DNA of 64,000 nucleotides from Glandiceps talaboti. Its lineage: Eukaryota > Hemichordata > Enteropneusta > Spengelidae. Position 1 is the stretch's first letter; each line of letters begins with the position of its first letter. Positions 11,370 through 23,344 of the stretch are shown here, one piece after another. The stretch is from positions 18,797,625-18,861,624 of the forward strand of contig NC_135557.1 of assembly GCF_964340395.1 (NCBI RefSeq), read 5' to 3'. The notes beneath the pieces were generated by a model, which did no database searches, was not told the origin of the DNA, and was given only the letters and a program-made list of their open reading frames with translations. A program made the translations under genes and the position numbers.

Positions 11370-12060
11370 ACCGGTCAGTTTCTCCAGCCTGGGGGGATAG
11401 GTGGTGGTCAGTGTCAAAAAGTCACTGACCCCCTTGAATAAAGTTTCATAGCATCTTGACAGTAAGCTGTATAGGGAAGAGCTTTGAGACTGGGATATGT
11501 CCACCTCTTGTGTGAGTATGGGCGGGGTTCTAGGAGGTCTACCCCTATAAGCCTTGGAGGATTTTTACTCCTAAAGCCAATTTTTAGGCTATTCACAGAC
11601 ACTTTCAAACAATAATTTCCAAGCTTTACAAGACAGCTGTAACATGTAAAAAGCAACTACATAGGGTTGAAACATTTTTTCAAAACATCTTGATAGTAAG
11701 AGGTGGAGGGAAGAACTTTGATTTGAGACTGGGACATGTCTACCTTTTATGGGGGGGGGGGTAGGGGTCTCCCCCTAGAAGCCCTGGAGGATTTTTACTC
11801 CTAAAGTCAATTTTTAGGCTATTCACAGACACTTTCAGACAATAATTTCTAAGCTTTACAAGACAGTTCTGACATGTAAAAAGCTTCACAAGACAGATGT
11901 AATATGTACAAAGCAACGACATACGGTTAAAACACTTTTGAATTAAAGTTTCATAGCATCTTGACAGTAAGAGGTGGAGGAAAGAACTTTGATTTGAGAC
12001 TGGGACATGTCTACCTCACATGTGGGACCTAGGGGGTCTCCGCCTAAAAGACTCTCTTTT
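11370..12060. repeat. Dispersed element with three diverged tandem units
   Basis: The motif CATCTTGACAGTAAG, followed by a GGGACATGT-type stretch, GGTCTCCCCCT and CTCCTAAAG-CAATTTTTAGG, recurs from about 11455, 11689 and 11960, so units are about 235-270 bases. Related sequence is present at 31.69-32.34 kb in both directions. Both loci are bordered by GTCAGTG/AGTCACTGACCC-like sequence. No coding capacity, so probably a non-autonomous DNA element. Confidence 0.7.
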
Positions 12061-12559
12061 TTTTTTAACAAGTTTTGGTGAATCTTATTGTTGGTTTAAC
12101 GAATGAGTAGCCTCTGGGGTGAGGGAGTCCAAGGGGTTTCCCCTGGCAGATCTGGAGTTTTTTGTTTCTGTTACGGATGACAGAGTACAACTTTTTGATA
12201 TTCGCGAAGTTTTGATGTTTTGCGAGGTCACCGTGAACTCTCAGCTGTCATGAATTAACATTTAGAACATATGTTTGCATTTCGCGAATAGTATTCTTCT
12301 GAGATGACAACATTGAGTTATTAAAAGATCGTTGATGTCACATAATGACTAATTACAGACAGTTGGAAGAACAATGACGTGATCACATTGTTTGGCTAGT
12401 TTTCATATTTGTCAATATCATTTGCATTGAATTAAGGCGACGGCAATACTTCCGTTTTAGTCATTTATGGTGCTGATTACTTTATTACCCAATCATTTGA
12501 GTATTGTATATTTTACGTTTATAAGAATTTAATGGAATAATAAAATTATGGATTCAGTC

Positions 12560-12622
12560 TTTGGAAGAGACGGTCCGAGGTCAGGAGCTTCGATCTGCTC
12601 CGGATCCGTGGCCACTTCCAAA
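12560..12622. repeat. Short imperfect hairpin
   Basis: TTTGGAAG at 12560-12567 pairs with CTTCCAAA at 12615-12622. Inside, CGGTCC and GGAGC face GCTCC and GGATCCG across a loop near CTTCGATCT. It is G+C-rich inside an A+T-rich intron. It could be a relic of a mobile element or a folded RNA; nothing fixes a function. Confidence 0.5.
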
Positions 12623-14221
12623 TGATCCAGGTTAACCATGAACATTGTGTGTAGTTTGAGCTAATTCCCTCTAAGTTCAAGTGTGATCCTGGTACGTACA
12701 TACAGAAGTTGAGTCGGATACGAGATATGAGAGTGATTCGAGTGTTATTACTTGGTCTATCAGCTGTGTGCGAAGATCAGTAGTAATATTTCTATTTAGG
12801 CAATTTTTAGATTATTCATAGCCTCTGAGGTAATATTGCCAATCTTCGAAAAGCTAAAGTAAATATAACTTTTTAAATATGTTGCCATGTTATAAAAGTG
12901 GGCCTGTAACATTGGTATAGGGGCATTGATATTGCATGTATAGTAAAGTCACTGGTATGTTAGAGCACTTTAGGAGGTCATACCTAGTGTACAATAGAAA
13001 CTTGAATTTGATTTGTAATGTCGATACATGTAGTGTCCGAAATAGGAAGTATATACATCCCTTCTGAGAAATTCATACTGAAGAGACTAGAACAAATTAT
13101 ATTAAAGTTCTTTTGTAAACTATCTAATAGTATGAAGATTATCATTACAAAACCTTCAAGTTCACTTTTGCCTTAAAGTGGAAGATAAGTGAAGCACTGA
13201 TTGTGAAACAGCCACACAGCATTTACATGGCATGCTCTGTAACTAATGTGGTAGCTAGGTAATACATGCTTATGTATAATTTCATGTATAATTATGTTTG
13301 AACCCTTACATGAAGTAATATTTAAAAAAGAAATAGAGACAAGAACAAATATATATATATGTACCACAGGCCAACGAAACTGACTGGTCCCTGACATGTG
13401 ATTGAAAATGTTTGTCATGATCTGACAAGTGTCCTGGTTGGAGAGGTACTAGCAGGTTGAACAGTACACTCGAACCTGTGCATCATTTCCCTGCCAAGAC
13501 ATTTTCTTCTAACAGCAGTGGCCTATCTTTTTTCTTCCCATCACCCACTCATATTTGGATTCTTTTTTCCAAGCAACTCTATTTGGCATTTTTTCCCCGA
13601 AATCTTTTCCCCCGAAACCTTACTAAAAGAATACGGTTTTTTTACCTACTGATCTCGCCCCTAATGTGTTGATTTATCATTCATGTACAAACTATTGAAC
13701 TGTTACTTGGCATAGCTGTAGTACGAACTACATGTCTTATCAAAAATTACTTTTGTGTGTTTGTGTCCCACTTCTTCTCTGATACCTGTGACCATCACCA
13801 AGTTTAATACATGTTACCAGCGTACATGTGAAACCCCCCTTTGTTTTGCTATTGTTTTACGCCATAAACTACCAAGAAAGAAATATATTCCAAGGTGAAC
13901 ACAGTACTAGTCTAATCGGATTCTCGGAGAATATATATTATGTGAATGACCGATAAACAAAGTTATAACAAAAACTGATCGCTCCCTAATGCAAAGTTCC
14001 ATGGTCAATAAAAAGAAACAAATGCAAGACCTGATAACGTTGGGAAAGATAATTGAATAAAGGCAATCATTCAGTAATAAGCGACAGAAGCAGCAACGAG
14101 TCGAGATGCATGTGTTTTTGTTTGTCCGTGTTCTATATCACCTCTGGATAAGAATTACCACAAAGTAGAGATATAACATTACATGCACTCTTTATATATT
14201 GCCTGATTAATGAAAATCATC

Positions 14222-14224
14222 TGT

Positions 14225-14257
<33 letters not shown>

Positions 14258-14264
14258 CGGACAT

Positions 14265-14342
<78 letters not shown>
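14222..14342. repeat. (CAGA)n-(TAGA)n microsatellite
   Basis: About eight CAGA units are followed by a long uninterrupted run of TAGA units inside the Ig1-Ig2 intron. Confidence 0.97.
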
Positions 14343-15382
14343 TACACAGGCTAGGGAATTTGGGGTTGTTTTATTGGATAATTGATATGAAGGACGAGGA
14401 ACCCATTAGAGGGATTGTTCAAAACCGGGTACAGGATACAACAAAAATTGCCTTTTTGACAAATAATAGAAAGCATTTGGATCAAAATTCCAAACATTTG
14501 TCGAGAAATTTCGACATTTTTATTTGTCAGGACAACTGTAATTTTTTAAAATCGAACTTGCCTTCTCCAACATGAACAATATGATATAATAATATACAAA
14601 GGTGTCAAATGTCATCATAATGTATACTTTAATGTTTTCAATGCTGCGATGAATGTTAATAGGAGACACACTGAAAATATGGAGTTAATAACTTCATTTC
14701 TAACAAAGTTACAACAATATTTCTACAGTAAAGAATTGGATGAAACATACCCTATACCTAATGCTACTTGTATAAAAATTTCTATTCTCAACACGAACAG
14801 TTTTTGAAAGCTGTGTTTAAAACTGCATCTCGTGTATTTATTCTAAAGGACACACAGTAAATAGCACGGAGTGGTCGAACCCAGATTCAAAAATAGAATA
14901 AACTATACATTTTGCATTCAGGCTTCAATAACCCCGTTACTCAAACTAAACTGTAGTACTCCTAACTGGACAGATTATCTCAAGATTATGAAATGTCATT
15001 CTGCACACGTTGGTAAATAACTACAACAGTGAATGTTGTTGTTTTTTAAAAATTTTTGTAACATGTACTGACTTACTCATAATATTGTATTGAATCACTA
15101 GTTGGTAAATGTACTTGTGCATATTTACACATACTGTGGTACAATAAATCCGATTGACTATTGGTCCATATACAACTGCGGTCAAACAGTTAATCTTACT
15201 GTGACATTTTATTGGTCATTCGAAGAATGATTATGTAAAATTATGCCAAGAAATATTATTAACTCACTTGTAAATTGAACAATCCCACATGATATTTCAA
15301 ATGCTGTTATACCCATCTTAGTAGATCTTTATATGTGGAAAACATTTAAAAGTTTGATTAAAAAGATATACGTTTTACTTAC

Positions 15383-15728
15383 CTATAATAGTACTAGTTA
15401 AATTTCCCCTACCAATTCCCTGGCCAAAATCATAGTTCACAGAGCAAGTGTATACTTGGTTATTTCTTGATGAAGTTACTGGTATGACTAGACTTGTACT
15501 GTCTCTTAAGCTGAATTCTGAATCATATCCATTTTGCCAGATGGTAGTGCTACCTATGTGAACTATTGACTCTGAGCAATCTCTCCCAAAGCACCATTCC
15601 AGATAATATATATAAGTCTGAGCATCCTTCTGTTGAGTAGACACACTGTGCTGTTATATGTTCATTTTCACTGGCATAAACGGTTTGACCATTTGGACTT
15701 GTAACAGTCACTGTACATACTGACGTCA
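15383..15728 (-). CDS. Gene A: Ig domain 1 (V-set-like) exon with internal frameshift
   Basis: The acceptor TTTTATTTAG|TG and donor GTAAGT are both phase 1, but the exon is 346 bases long, one over a multiple of three. The first half reads TVTVTSPNGQTVYASENEH up to the B-strand Cys (ITAQCVYS). The second half, in the next frame, supplies YYLEWCFGRDC (core Trp plus two extra Cys), SLRDSTSLVIPVTSS and the F-strand Cys (NQVYTCSVNYDFG). Together they make a V-set-like domain, as expected for the membrane-distal Ig of a nephrin/SYG-type receptor. Both frames stay open between about 15550 and 15644, where TATATATA and GTGTGT runs lie, so the single-base slip is somewhere there. It is either an assembly error or a genuine lesion that would truncate the protein. 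Confidence 0.82.
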
Positions 15729-16639
15729 CTAAATAAAATGACAGCAAATAAAGTTAGTTTAGAACAGTTCTTTTACAATCTCACTTTCTTTGAATCCAAT
15801 ATAATTGTTTGAAATGCTTGACAGAAATATGGAATTATTTGTATTGTTTCTTCTGTAGCTGGGGAGTATAGTGTTATATATATTTTTCCCAAACTGTTTG
15901 TCAGTTTGATTGGCTGAGTTCATGTATGTGTTTGTTTATTGGTGGATGTGAACATAATGTCTCAAAACTGTTCCATTACAACTTAAGAAATGTTATTGCT
16001 TTGCTATAGGTATAGGTTGAACAATTTATTACTTCTCGACTAATGTAGGGGAGAGGTAAAACTGACTTATCATAGGTTTTTAATTGCATCATCAATGGTA
16101 AGTTAGCAATATCTGAGGATACAAGCATTACATTTTGTTATCATTCATAACCTTGTGGTAATTAATCATTTGTCTAGGTAAATATAAATGTAATTATGTA
16201 AACTATTTAACCAATTGTTTACTTAATTACTATTTTTCGTAAAAGGCAATATTTTATAAATGCAAGCATGGCTTATAGGCAATTCTTTTTTGGCACAACT
16301 TTTTGATAGCAAACCACTTCCTGATCTATGGTCGTGCCTTGTCAGTTACAGGCATTCTGATCTACCGAATCTGTTAAATTAATTACAAAATCATTTTCAC
16401 GACTTATGTTTTAAAAAATGTAGTTGTAAAATAATATCGTTCAAGAAAATTGGCATTTTACGCTTTGTACCATGGGAACAGTAATTAATTAAAACAAATG
16501 ACACTACTGTTTCAAGGATTTTCCTATACCGACAAATTAAATATATGACATTACAGAAAAAGGAGTTATTGGTGAAAAAGAAATCAGCAATACATAATTG
16601 CTACAAAGTGTCTGCAGTATGCAAGTAATGGCTTAATTT

Positions 16640-16925
16640 AGATGGTCTACCCTGAAGGACAAGGTATGGGTCAAAGGCCATTATCTTGTATGTGATTAAA
16701 TGAGGTTATATAGTAGAATAAAGTCTCTGTGCATTACATTTGTTTTAGTAATATTGTGAGTTTATGCAAAATATAAGTAAAAGTGATATCGGTGCCAAGG
16801 TACTGGTCAAAGGTCACTGTCATACAACAAAACTTACATGTGATTATATGAGGTCAATAGAGTCTCTATGTATTACAGTTTTTGAGTTATGCAACGATAT
16901 TGTGAGTTTATACTAAACATATGGC
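16640..16925. repeat. Two diverged tandem units with DR1-like motifs
   Basis: Two units of roughly 130 bases share GGTCAAAGG-C-A, TGTGATTA-ATGAGGT, AGTCTCT-TG-ATTAC and ATATTGTGAGTTTAT. The second holds TGGTCAAAGGTCA (16804-16816), and the first a one-mismatch version (16668-16680). Confidence 0.6.
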
Positions 16926-18448
16926 TGCCATTCAGTAAAAGCGATAAAAGCACCAAACATAATGCTTGTGTATAGTTCTTTTCTTCCATATTACATGTAA
17001 ATATGATTTAAAAGAAATTGGGAATATGTAAATACTACTCTATGTCTATGATAGGCAGAAATTGGCTTAATTTTGATATTGAACCTGAAAAGTCAAGGTC
17101 TCAACGATCGCTTGCATCTGATAATATGGGGGTAGATATCACACAACGAGTATAAAATTGGTCTCAAAATCAGAATCAGATTTTGTTTCCAGTCCATTTT
17201 GAGGCTTATCTTGGCTAGTCTCAAGAAACCGGATATTGCTTGTCTGAGAAATGGTGTATAGTAAATTTCGGATGCACAGATGAGCCCATTGTAATAGCTT
17301 CCCTTCGGGGTTCGGCGTACTAACAATCTCGTGTGTATCCCATATTATCAGATGTTAAATTTCTGTTCAGACTTTGAACTTTGACTTCGACCATTCAGGT
17401 TGAATTAATCAAAATCTAACAATTTCCTGTGCATTTCTAGTATATATTTATTGCCACTTGTAAGTTCTTTTAAACCATGTCGCCATTCAGTCACATATAT
17501 TTAGGTATTTGAAGAAGACGTCTGTTGTTCTTTGGTATTGTTGTTATTAATTTTTATTTATGGTTGTATTTTTTTGTATCTTGTGATGTTTAACGATTAC
17601 CTATCCATTTGATAAAACTCTCGTATCCTTGAGGATTTTGATATATTCAAGATGATCACAAATATGAATAACTTGAATTGGAGTTGTTACGTCAGTATTA
17701 TTTGCTAGATGGGTCCAAAATGGTGAAAAGCAACAAAGTACTTTTTGTAAATAAAACAATGGAATAGCTAATTGATAACACGTGGGCCAGTGTTAACAAA
17801 ACAAGAAGACGTTCTTCGTCAGGCTGCCAATTCGTATAAAGGGTTTTTGTCTAGTCATGGTACAAATTACAAATTCTCTCTCATAACTCTCGTAAACCAG
17901 AGTTATTATTTCTACCACTACACCTCCAATGGGAGGCTCATTAAGAACGTTGCCGTAAAACAGGCCATTGTTTGCGACGATGAATTTATCTGAAATTCAA
18001 AGCTTGCATTCTAACTGTCATAAACGAGTATTTATTCAAATTACACAATTAAAATGTGTCATTGAAAAATGCAAAATTCATGGCTGATATTTGTTCTGGT
18101 CAGTGTTCGCTACCCTCGTTCAATGACACCATTAACGGTGATTATATCACCAGCACAATGACAATGTTCTACGTACTGCAGTGTTCTAATTATTAATATT
18201 TACCCTAAGTCTACCCACAGTAGTGTTGCATTACGAGGAGGGTTGGAATTCTAAAGACGACCGAACTTTCTGTACTAAGTACACGAAGGAGTACTGTTAC
18301 CGCCAAATTACTGAACTTGAAAACAGGATGTGACTAGTTACAATGTATTTGATCTTGACATAGGAAATGGGGATTGACGCACTTCAAGACGTCATATCCT
18401 TGGGCTAGTTGTTGACATTGACATACTTAGAGGGTATTACTCACTGCC

Positions 18449-18782
18449 TAGACTGTCGACAGTCGCTCGCGCCTTTTTCCCTACGTTTTATCTAAACTCC
18501 GGTCCGGCGCAACACTAGTAATACTGTGGTATAATCGCAAACTGATATCGAGGGGCGTATTGCGAAGGCCCAAGCAACAGTCGCTCGGGCCTTCGGCCCT
18601 CGACCTCGGGCCTTCGGCCCTCAATTTGCGATTAGACTAGTGTTGCGCGGGATCGGAGTTTAGATAAAACTTTGGGCAAAAAAGGCTTCGGCCCTCAATT
18701 TGCGATTAGACTAGTGTTGCGCGGGATCGGAGTTTAGATAAAACTTTGGGCAAAAAAGGCGCGAGCGACTGTCGACAGTCTA
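18449..18782. mobile_element. Palindromic foldback transposon with 9-bp target duplication
   Basis: The element starts TAGACTGTCGACAGTCGCTC and ends with the exact reverse complement. CTCACTGCC is found on both sides (18440-18448 and 18783-18791), a clean target site duplication. The terminal GACTGTCGACAGTC is itself a perfect palindrome. Inside, a 74-base unit (from CTTCGGCCCTCAATTTGCG to GGGCAAAAAAGG) occurs twice in direct order (starting 18612 and 18686), and its reverse complement forms the left arm. There is no coding capacity. A 9-10 base duplication with long inverted ends suggests a Mutator-like non-autonomous element; that assignment is inference. Confidence 0.88.
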
Positions 18783-19847
18783 CTCACTGCCTTGTGTTTT
18801 TGTGTTTATCTTGGTTACATAACACATCCTTAGTGAAGTGTATATATGGGCCTGCTAATGTAATGTCTGGCATCAGTTAGGGTACAGTCTAAGGACACAT
18901 GCTATTCTGATCAAGCTATTTCACTGCCAGAGAAAGAGCGTTAGTTCTTGTTAGAAGTCCTTGACTAGAGTGTTGGTTACCGGGAAAGTCTACAATTACG
19001 GTAAGAGTTTTAGTTTGGTACTCATATTGTCAGTTCATGACTCTAAGTTATTAAGTCTCCACACTGTGATACCCAGTGGACATGTCAACATAACCAATGT
19101 TTATTAAAGTCTGTATTTAGTAGAACTTAGAACTATTATGAAGAGAACAAACTTTCTCAGTACTCGAATGGACACTCCAGTGCCAGGGGGTGTCTCACCC
19201 AGTATAAGTCATTACATGTATTACTATGTAGAATCTACCTTGATTATCTTATATAGTACTAGTAGATATTTATGATTGTATTTTCTTTGTATTACAGTCA
19301 ATCGTTCGAACAGATCGAACATACGTTCGACTAGATTCAGCATACGTTTGGCTATAGATTCAAGATTTGTTTGACTTTAGACTTGGGTCTATTGCTACGT
19401 TTGTTGTTACATTACATCGTGCAGAGAATAAAGTTACATTGACCGTGAAACAGACCAGTGAATTCTATGTATGTGTGTAGTGAGAACGCATTGTCGAGGA
19501 CTCCACCCCAGTAGCTTACACAGAGTACAGACTTATTCAAATCGATAGCTGTTAGCTGAGTTAAGAATCGATTACTCCCCTGAATTCGTTTGTGGACACC
19601 TCAAGTACATTTTTGGAATAACATTGCCGTGCGCTTTAAACTGCATCGATACATGTTGGAAGAAAAGGGGGACACATTAAATCATAGATTGGCGAAAAAG
19701 ATGTTGCTGAAGTGGTGTCTATTTGTTATGTAGGCTCTTAGGTGTATCAACGAATTTGCGTAATTTATAAAGTTCAAACTATATTTTGATAATAATGTGT
19801 ACATATGAATTTCAGTTTGTGTTTACAACAAATAATTCTGCACTTAC

Positions 19848-19911
19848 CGCTACTTGCTTGTATGCATACATACAATAATACAATTAGCCAATTCACTGTT
19901 AAACTGTTCAT
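19848..19911 (-). CDS. Gene A: start codon and signal-peptide exon
   Basis: The ATG is at 19911-19909. An in-frame TGA lies 12 bases upstream, so no earlier start is possible in this exon. The 21 codons give MNSLTVN followed by the hydrophobic core WLIVLLYVC and a small-residue cleavage region (QASS), a standard secretory signal peptide. The donor is G|GTAAGT in phase 1 and joins to the Ig1 exon as GTG (Val). This marks the 5' coding end of gene A. The promoter and any 5' untranslated exons should lie to the right. No clear TATA box at a useful distance was seen. Confidence 0.85.
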
Positions 19912-20635
19912 ATCTTCTACTCATAATATAAAAGTATTATGTCCAGTCTGCAAGGCGTTACACTGGCATTGATTTAGCAGGAACTATGAACCTTCCGGGT
20001 TCAAGACACTTTATCAATTGATCTATTGTAACATTTCTGAAATGTCATATCATACAATTTGACGTTGAGGGCGCAACTGCATGGTTTCTCGCGTCCTCAT
20101 AATAAAAACTAGCAGCTGTAAACTGAATGCCTCTCGTAAGTGCAATACCATAGCGTTTTGTTCAGATACACATTGTTGGAATGCAAAATGAGCCATAGCC
20201 ATTATATATCATGTGCCCATTTTTTTCTCTCATTAAAACTAATTTTCCAAGAAAATGTGGAGAACTCCCGGTTCATCTTTACTTTGAAGTTTTTGATGTT
20301 ATGATCCACCAAATTTTAACATTTAGTTCAGAACTGTGGGGTAACAAATGTACCCTAGTATTTCATTATAACTATTGTAAACTTGGGTGTGATGAAAGGC
20401 AATGCAATTTGTTTTAGGAGAACTTGGAAGAACACCTATTTTTGCCAGAGTGTAGAATTGCTAAACCATTCCTACTTTCTTTTGGTAAGGCTGATGAACG
20501 TGGTAGGAAAACCTGGCCTGGTTAAACCAAGGGGTTGGAAATGAAAATAAATTTATGCTAGCCCTATTACAAAGGGTTAATGATTCCTGGCAACAGGAAT
20601 GGTGGGGAGAATGGTCGGTGCAAGTCGTTTATATT

Positions 20636-21560
20636 TAGAAAACTGGTGTTGCCCCTCTCGACTCTCTTGCGCAAACTCACACGAGGCAGTTTCCATGGTA
20701 ACGATGACATTATTTTGAAGGATGCTAAACATTAAAAAACGTCATATCTCCAGAAATGCTATAATCATAATCAAAGTATGTGTACATATGTTTGGGGAGA
20801 CTGGCAACTCATTGATCATATGACCTTTCCGATCAAAGTTCAAAGTCATAGGGAAAATTCAAGGTCATCTTATTTTGTCTATATTTTAAATAAAACTCTG
20901 GCTGAAAGTTTTATATAACCAGCATCAGGTAGACTTGTTATTGCTGAACATCAGTCACAAAATAGCAAACGCTATAGTCTTTCAGGAAAAATACAATAAA
21001 GGCCTATTTTATTATAAAATCCTGATTCACAATTATGAAACATATACTAATACTGAAGTTCTCAAGGTCTCAAAGTGGTATAGATTTGACCGATGTGGCT
21101 GTACGTGGGTTTTAGGGGACGTGCAACACACTGAACACGTGATCTTTTTGATCCAAGGTCAAGGGCATAGCCAAAAAAATTCAAGGCCATGGTAATTTTT
21201 CAGTTTTATCAACAAATCACCGAAACATTACAATAATTACAATTAATGATGTTATATGCCGCAAAATGGTCATAATAGAAAGAAAATGACAAAAACATAG
21301 TGGACATTGCTTTGAAATTACACAAATGAAATTACCAGGTCAGCAAAATGATGTTAGCTCGTCAACTGATTTCATATCTTGAATGATTCTGAAATGGTTT
21401 AATGCTGTATGTCTTGGTGTCTAAAAGAGCTATGAGTTACAATTGTCCTTACATTGGTTTTGAGGGATGGGCTACACATTGGTCATGTGATATTTTATGG
21501 ATAAGGTCAAAGTCAAACCTGAGGACAGGCATTTCATGGGAGGGGGGGGGTTCATACAGT
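20636..21560. repeat. Left arm of a large inverted repeat, with tandem units
   Basis: The arm begins AGAAAACTGGTGTTGCCC...CTTGCGCAAACTCACA and contains about three diverged units of 340-400 bases. Each has AAGGTCA-type motifs, a GTGATC stretch and a GTTTTAGGGGAC-like stretch. The reverse complement of the same sequence is at about 23.35-24.39 kb. Confidence 0.75.
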
Positions 21561-22079
21561 AATATGAAAATGTTAAGTACTGGCATATCAGCGCTGAGGA
21601 AGGTACATCACGAATCCTATCAGATATCGTTGTAAACGGCTATAAATTCAACGTAGAAGAGGAATCAAATTAATCACCCAATATTGGTAAATAAAGTGAT
21701 TAAAAATCTCAGAAACGACTTATTACTGCAAGGGAAGAAGTCTACTGAACACAACAGACAGAATTATCAAAATTATTCAAAGAAATGTGCTTGTTGGAAC
21801 AAAAAACAAAATTAATAATAATATAGTATAATAATATATATAACTTTATTGCCATTTGCTTAAATTGCATTGGAAATTGGCTTTTCACGTGCACTCTTAA
21901 AAAGAGGTAAATAAACTTGAAACTAAAGTTTTGAAATAAAACAATAATTGAATAAAATATTGGAAGGAAAATGCAAATGAAATATAAAAGCAAGAGATAA
22001 AATTAACGTACCACATCAAACGATTTAAAATACACATGACGCTAAAGATGGAAATGCAGAGACAAATAACATGAAACTA

Positions 22080-22750
22080 AAACAACCGGTTAAAGATCCT
22101 ACGACTGGTTTAAAATGTGAATCGCAGATTGATAAAAGCTCTTTCTAAAACATTCTGATTTCGTTTTGATACTCCTGTATGTGCCGGATGACTGGAATCC
22201 TTAATCCTTAGCTTTGAGAATGGATCTAGGATGACAGATTGATTGTAAGGATGGTGATTCTGTACCGATGATTCTCTGTGTTGTCCGGAAGACTCTCTCA
22301 AGTGCAACAACTCCTCGTCGGTGATGGTGTTAAACCAGACTCTCTATGACATTTGACTAAAATACAACCACGACTCATTCCAAATGCCTTTACACGTCTC
22401 CGAAAATAAAGACGCTGTTGTGCTTTCTTTACGAGGTGTTCAGTATTTGTTTTCAAAGACAATCGATGTGAAAGATGAATACCTAGGAATTTGAAAATAC
22501 TCACAATTTCAACTTTATCTGTACCATGAATATCCAAATTGTCAATAACATGTCGTCTTACCAATAATGAAATAGCAAATAGCAAAGATTGGCATTCATT
22601 TCCACACAAAAGTCCCCAACAAAAATTTTTAAAATGTAACTTATCAGAAAGATGATTGATTTTTCGTGCATAATCCGTCTGAAATATCTGTAGTAAGAAA
22701 TAAAATATGAAAACCATGTCCTTTAATAGACTAAAATCAATGGACACCAC
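22080..22750 (-). pseudogene. LINE reverse transcriptase C-terminal fragment
   Basis: The minus-strand frames read VSIFKFLGIHLSHRLSLKTN, then LVKKAQQRLYFRRRVKAFGM, then, after a frame change, SSVQNHHPYNQSVILDP and LRIKDSSHPAH. This is the conserved order after the polymerase domain in CR1/Jockey-group LINEs: FLGxxLS, then VKKAQQRLYFLRRLK, then SHPAH. The catalytic palm and endonuclease are absent, and a frameshift lies near 22.30 kb. It sits between the two arms of the surrounding inverted repeat. Confidence 0.75.
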
Positions 22751-23344
22751 AAAAACTATCTAGAAGCAACAGTAGGAGAAGCGTTTGTCAACAATCCTTT
22801 AACAGTATGTAAAGCCTCAAAACGTGATCAAATCACCCTAATATCTAAAAACGTATGTATCAGTCAGTTGCCAGTAGAGCTTGAGATATACACCAGTTTC
22901 GTTGTTTGTGCAATTGTGTATCTCGACTTTAGTCCTGATTACAAACTTTCGTAAATAAGTATCAGGAATGAAATATACACTGAGTTTGAATATACACTGA
23001 GGTTGAGTCAAATTTAGGATCCTGACTGCAATTTACATAACCGATCAAGTTACGTCAAACTAGTTAATATTAAGTCTAAACAATCTCTACCAACCAATCC
23101 TATATTTTCCTAATTGACCAATCGAATGAAGATCAATATCAAATTCGAGCCAATACGTATGAAATGTAGGAAAACCTTCATTTCTGTGTGATCTGTACGT
23201 TTTTTGTTGGATGTCAATAAAGTAGGAGTAGCTATCTTTATAGTACTTGGTTGTACAGGTGTCATTCCTTACCGGAACCTGTTTCTAGACAATTCCCTTA
23301 CCCCATAGTAAGCTGACCCTAAATATGCCTTTACTACACAATTT

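Larger units (their letters stand above)
10613..15382 (-). other. Large intron between Ig1 and Ig2 exons
   Basis: This intron of about 4.8 kb has donor GTAAGT at 15382-15381 and its acceptor at 10614-10613. It carries a tandemly repeated MITE-like block (about 11.37-12.06 kb), an imperfect hairpin (12560-12622) and a GACA/GATA microsatellite (14222-14342). No other coding exon is seen. Confidence 0.65.
15729..19847 (-). other. First intron of gene A
   Basis: A 4.1-kb intron from donor GTAAGT (19847-19846) to the acceptor at 15730-15729. It contains a short tandem repeat with nuclear-receptor-like DR1 motifs (16.66-16.92 kb), a foldback transposon with target duplication (18.45-18.78 kb), and LTR-like sequence with an AATAAA at about 19429. 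No additional exon is seen. Confidence 0.65.

Noticed and set aside
14870-14900. GGTTCGA-like box resembling a tRNA B box on the minus strand (CTGGGTTCGACC)
   Set aside because: No matching A box, acceptor stem or anticodon arm at the right distance, so neither a tRNA nor a clear tRNA-derived SINE.
18200-19560. Possible solo LTR (AATAAA near 19429, dinucleotide-like borders)
   Set aside because: I could not find matching TG...CA ends, a primer-binding site or a target duplication, and no gag/pol sequence is nearby.
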